Shown here: one piece after another, positions 8,388 to 16,969 of the stretch
Layout: every line of letters begins with the position of its first letter
Position numbering within the stretch: position 1 is the stretch's first letter
Assembly: GCA_030761205.1 (NCBI GenBank)
Contig: JAULJL010000001.1
Location: forward strand, 38,511,145-38,575,144
DNA: 64,000 nucleotides
DNA from: Fremontodendron californicum
Lineage: Eukaryota > Streptophyta > Magnoliopsida > Malvales > Malvaceae
Direction of reading: 5' to 3'
The notes under the pieces: model-generated
The model's input: the letters and a program-made list of their open reading frames with translations, nothing else
Database searches by the model: none
Told to the model about the DNA's origin: nothing
Translations under genes and position numbers: made by a program

Positions 8388-10046
8388 ACCTTGGAAGAGA
8401 CATTGCAAGCATTCATGCAAACACAAGCAAATGTGAATAGCCGGACTTCACAGGACATCAATGAGATCAAAAACACCTTGTCCACATTGACAGCTTCATT
8501 ACGCACTCAAGAAAAAGGTAAGTTTCCTGCTCAACCTCAGCCTAACCCTTCTACTCAATGTCTTGTTTCTTGCTCCAATGAAACTCAACAGGAAAATGCC
8601 AGTTCTATCACAACTCTTCGAAGTGGAAAGGCAATTGACAAAAACATTCCATCAAAAGACCAAGATCCTCTTTCCCCTCCGAAAAGTAATGGTAAGGATG
8701 ATGGTAAGTCTGAACTTCTTGAAAATTTGGACAAAGAAAAAGGTATGCATCCTGCTCCTTTTCCTCAAAGGTTGCAAACAATAAAGAATTTGAATCAAAA
8801 TGCAGAAATTTATGAACTTTTCAAACAAGTTAAGATTAACATTCCTTTATTGGATGCAATCAAACAAGTTCCATCTTATGCTAAATTTTTGAAGGACATG
8901 TGTACAATTAAAAGGAAACATAATGTACAAAAGAAAGCATTTCTGACGGAAAGTGTGAGCTCAATCATTCAGCACCTTACTCCACCAAAATTCAAAGATC
9001 CTGGATGTCCAACAATCTCATGCATCATTGGAAACACTAGAATAGAACGTGCATTGCTTGATCTTGGTGCTAGTGTTAATCTTTTGCCTTTTTCTGTTTA
9101 TCAACAGTTAGGTTTAGGTGAACTCAAGGAAACACCTGTTACACTTCAACTAGCTGATCGTTCTGTAAAAATTCCTCGAGGGATAGTTGAAGATGTTTTG
9201 GTTCAAATTGATAATTTTTACTTCCCTGTTGATTTTATTGTTTTGGACACACATCCTGTTTCAAATCTAAATGTTCAAATTCCTGTTATATTAGGCCGCC
9301 CATTTCTTGCAACTTCTAATGCTCTGATAAATTGCAGGAATGGTATGTTGAACATTTCTTTTGGAAATATGACTTTAGAATTAAATGTGTTCAACATTTG
9401 CAAGCAACCTGGTGATAATTCAGAAGTACATGAAGTGGATTTCATTGAAGAACTTGTTCATAAACATCTCACCACTACCACATTCCATGATCCTTTAGAA
9501 GCTTATTTAATTGAATGTGAGTTTGATAATGCTTCAGAAATTTCACACACTGATTCTTTGTTAAATTGTTTTCAGGTTAAGCATTGTTGGAAACAAAAGT
9601 TTGAGGAACTTCCATCACTCACAAATGTCACTGTACCATCAACTATTGAACCACCCAAGCTGGATTTAAAACCATTGCCATCCGAGCTAAAATATTCCTT
9701 TTTGGGTAGAAGCACTTTTGCAAAGAAGCGACGAGCAAAGCGCATGAGTTCAAATTGCCACAAATGTGCACGATGGACGTGTAACGGTAAATGTCGTTCT
9801 ATTGGGATTCCGTCCTCTAATCGAGATGATAAAATTGAATTCATTAAGGATGGACTGAGTAAGGAGAATTTGGGTAATATCCAACTTTCTCTTGAGACGC
9901 ATCCTAGTGGAGATGTACAAAGAGAAATTCTTGATTTATGGCCGCAATTCCAAAAGGAATGGCAACATCTTGGGAATCTGATGATAAAAGACCCTGTTTG
10001 CCAGCTTGTAAGAAAACTGGATGGGAAGCATATCCTCGACTCATAG
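8388..10046 (+). CDS. Retroviral-type aspartic protease ORF with novel C-terminal tail; no start codon of its own
   Basis: In frame with gag past the TAA. The frame continues to the TAG at 10044-10046 (552 codons). Residues around 9040-9340 form a pepsin-like retrotransposon protease: LLDLGASVNLLP holds the catalytic Asp, and VILGRPFLAT is the flap/C-terminal signature. Downstream, PPKLDLKPLPSELKYSFLG (about 9650-9708) is the linker that in Athila/Tat elements leads into reverse transcriptase, but no RT follows. Instead there is a basic cysteine-rich segment, SSNCHKCARWTCNGKC, and about 80 residues I do not recognise. Expression would need stop readthrough or an unmutated sister copy. Confidence 0.82.
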   Translation, partial: TLEETLQAFMQTQANVNSRTSQDINEIKNTLSTLTASLRTQEKGKFPAQPQPNPSTQCLVSCSNETQQENASSITTLRSGKAIDKNIPSKDQDPLSPPKSNGKDDGKSELLENLDKEKGMHPAPFPQRLQTIKNLNQNAEIYELFKQVKINIPLLDAIKQVPSYAKFLKDMCTIKRKHNVQKKAFLTESVSSIIQHLTPPKFKDPGCPTISCIIGNTRIERALLDLGASVNLLPFSVYQQLGLGELKETPVTLQLADRSVKIPRGIVEDVLVQIDNFYFPVDFIVLDTHPVSNLNVQIPVILGRPFLATSNALINCRNGMLNISFGNMTLELNVFNICKQPGDNSEVHEVDFIEELVHKHLTTTTFHDPLEAYLIECEFDNASEISHTDSLLNCFQVKHCWKQKFEELPSLTNVTVPSTIEPPKLDLKPLPSELKYSFLGRSTFAKKRRAKRMSSNCHKCARWTCNGKCRSIGIPSSNRDDKIEFIKDGLSKENLGNIQLSLETHPSGDVQREILDLWPQFQKEWQHLGNLMIKDPVCQLVRKLDGKHILDS

Positions 10047-10090
10047 AAGGCGTTTAAGCCGTTTCTGGACGTAAAACCAGAGGAAGATGC

Positions 10091-10241
10091 CAAATACACT
10101 TTCGGCGACATTATTACTTTTGACTTTTACGGTTGATTTTTCTTCTCTTTTTGATTTTCTTCCTGAAATCATGCAAAAATCTTTTGTTAGGTTAACATTT
10201 TCTTCTGACAGGTCAAATACACTTTCGGCGACATTATTACT
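10091..10241 (+). repeat. 28-bp direct repeat pair between protease and LOG
   Basis: A 28-nt sequence beginning CAAATACACTTTCGGCGACA lies at 10091-10118 and again at 10214-10241, identical and 123 bp apart. Both copies are in the short stretch between the protease stop and the LOG ORF, where foreign sequence would have been joined. Confidence 0.85.
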
Positions 10242-10267
10242 CTTGTCTGATTCATTACTCAGTCCTC

Positions 10268-10300
10268 TATATATTACACCATGTACTCGTTCTCTTTCAG
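10268..10300 (+). promoter_or_regulatory. Candidate TATA box and splice acceptor just upstream of the LOG ORF
   Basis: TATATATT at 10268-10275 lies 47 nt before the LOG ATG. TTCTCTTTCAG at 10290-10300 is a good 3' splice site 21 nt before it; TTTTCTTCTGACAG at 10199-10212 is a second. Either an internal promoter or a spliced subgenomic RNA could place LOG first on a message. Use of either is untested. Confidence 0.35.
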
Positions 10301-10321
10301 GCACTCGAAAAAGAAAAAAAA

Positions 10322-10969
10322 ATGGAAAGCACTTCGTCCCAGCGCATTAAAAAAATTTGTGTCTTTGGAGGTGCTTATCCAGGGAAAAATAACATATTCG
10401 CTGATGAAGCCATAAGAGTTGGAGTAATACTTGCCCAACAAAAGATCCACTTGATTTATGGAGGCGGTAGTACGGGTTTAATGGGAGCAGTCGCTACAGC
10501 AGCACACGCCGGAGGAAGTCCAGTTCTAGGAATCGTGCCAAAACTATTCACAGATTTTTGTGGACCTACCGTGGGTAAGGAAATACAAGTCTGGAGTATC
10601 CCTGAACGGATAACAATCATGTACCATTCTGCCGATGCATTCATTGCTTTACCAGGAGGTCTGGGTACATTGGAAGAAATAGCTTGCGTGGCTTCTTGGT
10701 CATCTTTGGTCACAAATAAGAAACCCATTGGTTTGCTTAATATTAATGGTTATTTTAGTAATTTACTTTCATATTTAGATAATGCTGTGGATAATGGATT
10801 CATGTTTTCAGAGGCAAGGAGAACCATAATTTCTGCTACAACCATTGAAGATTTACTCAAAAAGCTACAAGCTTATGAGTGTTTATCTGCTACGGTTGTT
10901 TCGCAAACGCTCGGAAAAAGAAAAAGAGATATGGACGAGCAAGGAGTGGATTGCACTTTGTCTTTGTGA
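10322..10969 (+). CDS. LOG-like cytokinin riboside 5'-monophosphate phosphoribohydrolase carried by the retrotransposon
   Basis: An intact 215-aa, intronless ORF; the ATG has a strong context (AAAAATGG). It has the LOG/Rossmann signatures KKICVFGGA (10-18), YGGGSTGLMG near residue 46, and LPGGLGTLEE near 113, matching the PGGxGTxxE active-site motif. The Arg nine residues before ADAF, equivalent to the catalytic Arg of LOG, is also present. LOG enzymes release active free-base cytokinin from the nucleoside monophosphate in the cytosol. Length fits (plant LOGs are about 210-230 aa). Differences: CVFCGS is CVFGGA, and PGGYGT is PGGLGT. The C-terminus has a basic GKRKRD stretch that could be a nuclear signal. 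Host LOG genes have several introns, so capture through RNA is likely. Activity is inferred, not shown. Confidence 0.88.
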   Translation: MESTSSQRIKKICVFGGAYPGKNNIFADEAIRVGVILAQQKIHLIYGGGSTGLMGAVATAAHAGGSPVLGIVPKLFTDFCGPTVGKEIQVWSIPERITIMYHSADAFIALPGGLGTLEEIACVASWSSLVTNKKPIGLLNINGYFSNLLSYLDNAVDNGFMFSEARRTIISATTIEDLLKKLQAYECLSATVVSQTLGKRKRDMDEQGVDCTLSL

Positions 10970-12773
10970 CATTATCTAACATTTTGCTTGTTGTGTCTCA
11001 GTTATAATAAGTGGTTAGCAACCTCTGCAGGTAATATCTCCTAAATTCTACCTTTAAAATTTGACATTGGAGACAATGTCATATTTTAGTAGGGGGTAAG
11101 GGACATATTTTGCTTTAAAAAAAAAAATTTGTTGTGTTTTAAGACATTTAGAAGTATTCATTCTGAACAAGGTCTGAGTAAGGGAGACTTGAGACATACC
11201 TTGTCAGTTTGATTTAATCTTCTTCTTCAAAAAAACAAAAAAACAAAAAAACAAAAAAACAAAAAAACAAAAAAACAAAAAAACAAAAAAAAAACAAAAA
11301 AAAAAGCATGTTTAGACTTAGTGTGTTTTTTTTAGTTACTTTCAATACAATGATGAGATATGAATTGCATAAGTCTAAAACAGATTTATTAGTGAGAAGA
11401 TTTTCATGAGAATTGAGCTTGATGTCAACCTTTTTATGAGCCAATGTTAATATGATATGTTGATTGAGAAAGAAGCATGTTTAGACTTAATCTGACTTGT
11501 ATAATCATCTTTGTGAGTTTTTGAGCCTATAATGATTGATGCATTATACAAATCAATCTAATTTCTTTCTTGAGTGCTCTTATGATTACATGATTCTCTA
11601 GAACTTGCTTTAAACCGTTTGAGACTATATTGATACATGTGACAACATGAATATGATAGAGGCATTAGGATTATAACCAGAGCCAAACAGCCATCCATTA
11701 TTAATGTTCTACGAGAACATCCCCACTAGTGAGCCAATTTGAGCCTACATTAAATATGATGTTTTATTGGTAACCACAACTTACACCTAGCCTAAATATA
11801 CTTATATCCTTACCCTTGTTCTAAAGATGAATTTTATATTTTGAGACATATTGCAAAAAAACAAGGGATATTTTTATTTGAAAATTTGGGTTAGAAACAA
11901 AAGATAAGTGTGGGGGAAGAAAAGAAAAGAAAAAGTCAAGAGAAAAAGAAAGGGATCATTGTCAAATACATTCCCATATTAAAAAAAAAAAAAAAAATCT
12001 TCTCTTGAACTTCTAGAAAAAGATGTTACAAAGTTGGTTAGAATGATGCAAAGGCTCAACATGAATATTTAGCCTATGTTATTATGTGCTTTATAAGAGT
12101 TTTGAGAAGTTTTATTTGTATGATCTTATTATGTCTCTAAAATCTATGAACTCGTTGGAACCTTTGTGATATCTTTATCCTTTTGTTCTTTAACCACATT
12201 ATAACCCTTTGGCCCCATTACAACCTTGAATAAAGACCTCTTGATTTATGAAGTTGTATGATCTAAATAGTGGAGAATAGGTGGACAAGCAAGCATATGG
12301 TAGAAGTGTTTTCATGAGATTGATTGAGTGTAAACACTTTACCACTACTTTAAAGAGTGAAAATCAAGAGAGTATCCCATGTGAGAAGTTGAGATTAAGT
12401 TTGAATATACACTATTTTGATTGAAATATGTTATGTTAATATTGGCTTAACTCATTTATTTACATTCAAGCAAAATTTTTGTGAAATTCTTTAAGCTATT
12501 GATTAGTTTTTAAGACTTGTCCAATGATTATCTCTAATTTATATTGGAAGGATTAGTTATAATTATTATTTTTAGTTTTTCTTATGTCTTCAATGTTTGT
12601 GGGTATCGTCCTAGTAAACCCTCACGAGACTAAACTCGTCCACTAGGGACACCTAGGGGTTTAAAGGCTTGTGTCACATGCTAAGTGCCACCGTGATTTC
12701 CTACGAAAATGGATTAGATTAGATTTTCTTATTTTATTTTTATTGAGTCGTTGCTAGGGACTAGCAACAATCT
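10970..12773 (+). other. Long non-coding 3' region of the retrotransposon
   Basis: No supported ORF lies between the LOG stop and the polypurine tract. It contains a perfect stem-loop at 11062-11081 (TGACATTG, GAGA loop, CAATGTCA) followed by AGTAGGGGGTAAGGG, and a (CA7)n simple repeat at 11228-11310. There is a second purine run near 11909-11935 (GTGTGGGGGAAG then GAAAA repeats), and a perfect 8-bp stem GTTGCTAG/CTAGCAAC at about 12750-12768. The C-rich ORF at 11214-11444 on - is only the simple repeat read backwards. Confidence 0.75.
11228..11310 (+). repeat. Microsatellite, CAAAAAAA repeats
   Basis: About ten tandem 8-nt units of one C and seven A residues, slightly irregular at the right end. 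Confidence 0.95.
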
Positions 12774-12786
12774 AAGTATGGGGGTG
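12774..12786 (+). other. Polypurine tract of the LOG-carrying retrotransposon
   Basis: AGTATGGGGGTG abuts the TGATAA that opens the 3' LTR. Athila-like elements have this type of tract. Confidence 0.8.
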
Positions 12787-14256
12787 TGATAACTCGTATA
12801 ATTATATAGTTTTTAGTTATGTTTTATTATTGTTTTGTGTCAAATACGAGTTATTATTGTTTAGTCTAATTGTGTTTATGATCTTTTATATTTTTATGTA
12901 ATTTGGTGTTTTTCACAAGTTTCTTTGAGTGATTTCAGATTACTAGTATTAAGGGCAAATCCAGTTCAGTTCCAGTTCCGACACCTTTTGCCATATCAGC
13001 TATATCTTGAGTTTCACTGAAGCAATAAGGCTGAACTTTGTATCCCTGCAAAGCTAAGAGGCATATCTATCTTTTTCATGTTTTACACTTCTTGAAACGG
13101 AGTCGTTTTCCCTAGCGAAATCGACCATCAAGTTGGCTGATGTGCAATGACGTCTGTTCTGCACCGTTTTGGTATTTTGACCATATCTTCCGATCCACGT
13201 GCGCAAATGATCTGATTCCAACGGCTATGGATCCGTAACTGATAGGGGTATATTTTTCTAGAAGACCATTTTATCAGATCGAGCCTCCAACATTGACAAA
13301 ATCGACCATCAAGCTGGCTGATCAGAATTGTCATACAATATGACGAAAATTGTTAGAAAAATGCACCCACCTATTATACCTACCTTTGAAATTTGTAAAG
13401 CTTGTCTCTTGTCATTTAGCCCTCCAAAATGTGTATAAATAGAGGGCCTTGGATGAGTATTGGGATACATTGATACATTGGTAGGATATTAGCCATTGTA
13501 ATAAAATTCTCTAAGTTTTCTTCTTCTTTCCTTTCTCTAGTTTTCTTTTTCTTTATTTTTCTTTTCATTTTCTTCATATCTAGTATGTGTTGCTAATCAT
13601 ATTGTTGAGGTGATGAGGTGAAGCTTTTGGTAAATGCTAAAGTTAGTCTCTTAAACATGAGCTAAAATAAATCATCATTTAGTATAGATAATATTTTCTT
13701 TTGGTTTAAAATCATACTTGCAAAGTAGGGATCTTGATTCATTATTGACAATGAAAATGGCACAGTAAATGCTTGGTTTCATAACCTTGATTTGTTGTAG
13801 ACATATACCTTGGCATAAGGAATGCTTGGACTCTTTTTGTGAGTTTTGAGGACACCAAATGAACATAATATCATATGCTATGGACGTTGGACAATTTGGA
13901 CTGAATTGCTAAACCTTCCGATTGGAACCTCCCTTATGTGTGGATTTCAATTGTGTAATAAAACAAGATTAATCTTAGCATAACACCAAGAGTGGATTCT
14001 CTAACCTCAACATCTTTTCTTATTGTTTTTTATATCTTGTTTAATTTCTTTTATATTTTGTTTATTTTGTTCTCTAATATCTTGTTTATCTTATTTTGTT
14101 GTTGATTCCCTAATATCTTGTTTACTTTCTTTGTCTTATATATTTATAAACTTATACTTACTAATACGCTTCCCTGTGGTTCGACCTCGGACACCCGAGA
14201 ATTTATTACTTGAATATAACCTGCACTTGGGTTTACGACTCTTAATTGAGTTACCA
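12787..14256 (+). repeat. 3' LTR (1,470 bp) of the LOG-carrying retrotransposon
   Basis: Same length and ends as 5601-7070. The one difference seen is A at 13641. It is followed directly by the target duplication ACTAC (14257-14261). Confidence 0.95.
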
Positions 14257-14261
14257 ACTAC

Positions 14262-16596
14262 ATAAAATATTCCCACAAAATATGATGATTCTGGGTCGTT
14301 CTATGTTGACACTACATACGACGTTCCTACAGAAGAAGTCGTTCCGCTATCTCAAGCTACAACGTTTCATAATTCATTAGTCTCACAAACAATTCCTACT
14401 GTCCTCGAAGATGAGCCAGCTGGTGTTGATCCTGTTACCCTATATGGAGTCCATGGTGAATATGTTGGTGACTTTAGTGAGCAGGAAGAGGATGCTGAAT
14501 TCGCAAGTGATTACAACAGTGATTTCGACCCAGACGTCGTCACTGCTGAGATCAACACTTATAGAGATCTTCCCCCACATGAGGCTTCATCCCATATGCA
14601 CACCCTGGATCTGGAGGTAATGTAACTGCCAGAATTTCCTGAGTATGCTCATACATTTGCTACGCCTCTGACTTTTGATCCATCGACAGTTGATTTGTGT
14701 GTTGGGTTACAATTTCCAATGAAAGAGGTTGTGCTTTCAGCTATTAAGCAATATAACATCAAAAACTCTGTAGATTACAGAGTAATTGAATATGAGCGGA
14801 CCAAATATTATGCCAAATGTCTAATGTATGGGAAATGGTGCAATTGGAGAATAACATTTATGAAGAAGAAATAAGCATGGGAGATTAAAACATATGAAGG
14901 GCCTCATACTTGCACATCGGAGAGGATTTCACAAGATCATCGCAAGTTAGATTCTAAAATGATCTATTCATGCATTCTGTCATTGGTCCAAGCAAATTCG
15001 GAGATCTCCGTTTCAGTTTTGATGGCTGAGATGCGAATCCGGTATGTATACATCACCTCCTATAAGAAAGCGTGGAAAGTAAAGCAAAAGGCAATTGTTC
15101 GAGTTTTTGGCGATTGGGATAGATCGTACAATGAGCTATCTAAATGGTTAGGTGCAATGCAACATTTCATTCCTGGTACAATTGTGGAATTACAAACGGT
15201 ACCTGCATATCACGGTGATTGACTGGTCCAGGGTAAGAGAATATTCCGTCGACTATTTTGGATATTCAAATCGTGCATTGAAGGGTATCCGTATTGTAAA
15301 CCTATTGTGCAAATAGACGATACTTTCTTACATGGAAAATACAAAGGAACATTAGTGTTAGATATTGCACAAGATGGCAACCGAAACATATTGCCAATTG
15401 CTTTTGCCATTGTGGAGGGTGAGACAACGGAGGCTTGGTCATTCTTTCTCACTAATTTGCGTAGACATATGACAAAATAGTCTGGCATACGTTTGATGTC
15501 TGATCGACATGAAGCCATCAAAGCTGCGATCAGACGCGATGGTAGTGGATGGAATCCTCCACATGCATATTCAGTGTACATCATTCGACACATTGCAGCT
15601 AACTTTATGAAGAAATTTAACAATAAGGAATTGCGTCGACACATTGTTAACATGGGTATGGAAAGTTATGATAGTTATTTGATCTCTTATATTTCCTTGA
15701 GTATATAAAATAATATTGAAATTCATAAGTCTTTTGTTTTTAATTTTATCAGTATACGAGTTGAGGCGACCGAATTTTAATTTCATGTATGAGAATCTTC
15801 GTGGAGAAAATACAGAGGCGGCTAATTGGCTTGATAGGATCCCCAAGGATAAGTGGGCCCAATCATATGATCAAGAAAGACGTTATGGCCATATGATAAC
15901 CAACCTAGCTGAATCTATCAATTCGGTGTTGAAGGGAACACGTCATCTTCCCATTACTGCTTTAGTGCAATCAACATATTATAGGTTAGCTGCATTTTTT
16001 GTTAAGATGGGGAACAAGCAAATTGCAATGATGGAGGGAGGCCACACATACTGTGAAAGAGTCACACAGGCTATGCAAGAAAATCGCAGGAAAGCTAACT
16101 CTCACTTTGTTCGTAATTTTACACGAGCAAATCAATCTTTCTGATTGAAGAGTTAGTTGATCCACAAGAGGGTGTTCCTGAAATGAAGTACAGAGTCAAG
16201 CTTAGTGACATGTGGTGTGACTGTGGGAAGTTTCAAGCACAAAGGTTCCCTTGTTCACATGTAGTTGCTGCTTGTGCACATGTCCATGTAGATTGCATGC
16301 AATATGTGGACAATGTCTATAGACTGGAAACTATATTGAATGTCTATAGACATGAGTTCCAACCAGTTGGAAATTAAGGTTATTGGCCTCAATATGATGG
16401 TCCAGAAGTGTGTCCCAATTAAGAAATGCGGAGAAATCCACATGGTCGACCAAAATCAAGCCGTATTAGTAATGAAATGGACTTCAGGGAGAAAGGCCAA
16501 CCAAAACGTTGTGGATTATGCAGAAATGAAGGTTATAGCCGTTTAAAATGTCTGCATCAATCTGGCACATCGGGGGAGAGTTCGCATCAACAATAA
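14262..16596 (+). pseudogene. mudrA-type MULE transposase, 3' part, with several stops and a frameshift
   Basis: Continuation of the gene cut at 5600. Order: acidic linker; MuDR N-terminal domain at about 14690-14930 (VGLQFPMKEVVLSAIKQYNI); catalytic core with Asp in QIDDTFLHGKY (codon 15316), Asp in SDRHEAI (15502) and Glu in NLAESINS (15911), the expected DDE triad; and a probable intron at about 15655-15751. Then come the SWIM zinc finger CDCGKFQAQRFPCSH (about 16219-16263) and a degenerate zinc knuckle CGLCRNEGYSRLKC, where Tyr replaces the usual His. In-frame stops occur near 14263, 14622, 14872, 15220 and 15478, and there is a one-base frameshift at about 16140. Not functional. Confidence 0.88.
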
Positions 16597-16969
16597 AGGA
16601 ATTACATGTTTTCATAAACTGTAATATTTACTACTTATCATGTAATTTGGATTATGCAAGTTTTTTTTTTCTACTTATCATGTAATTTGGATTATGCAAT
16701 TTTTTTACTTAACATTTAATTAAGAAAATGTTAAAAACATTTTCATTTTAGTTAGATTGATGCGAACATAAAATTTAAAATAAATAACAAAATTAACATT
16801 TTTAAAAATATATTCAATAATAAATAACAAAATAAATAAGAAAATAAAAAATAACAATTAATTTCTCAACAAATTTAAAATAAATAACATGAAATGCAAA
16901 ATATATAAATTTATATATTAAAAATTTAAAATACATTATTCTCGTTATATTGATAAAACTACATTTATT
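16597..16969. other. Convergent 3' region between the two MULE genes
   Basis: AT-rich. A roughly 42-bp unit containing CTACTTATCATGTAATTTGG is duplicated in tandem at about 16630-16700. No gene. Confidence 0.6.

Larger units (their letters stand above)
5601..14256 (+). mobile_element. Non-autonomous Athila-like LTR retrotransposon carrying a LOG gene (8,656 bp)
   Basis: Two 1,470-bp LTRs at 5601-7070 and 12787-14256 bound the element. The 5-bp duplication ACTAC lies at 5596-5600 and 14257-14261. A tRNA-Asp type primer-binding site is at 7080-7097 and a polypurine tract at 12774-12786. Internal order: gag, in-frame stop, aspartic protease, cysteine-rich tail, LOG-like ORF, and a 1.8-kb non-coding 3' region. 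No reverse transcriptase, RNase H or integrase is encoded, so mobility would depend on enzymes supplied in trans. Only one LTR difference was found by eye (6455 G / 13641 A), so the insertion is young. Confidence 0.93.

Noticed and set aside
10041..10350. 87-aa ORFs on both strands between protease and LOG
   Set aside because: They repeat the same residues because of the 28-bp direct repeat; no domain, and one overlaps the LOG start out of frame.
11214..11444. 76-aa Phe/Cys-rich minus-strand ORF
   Set aside because: Translation of the CAAAAAAA microsatellite.
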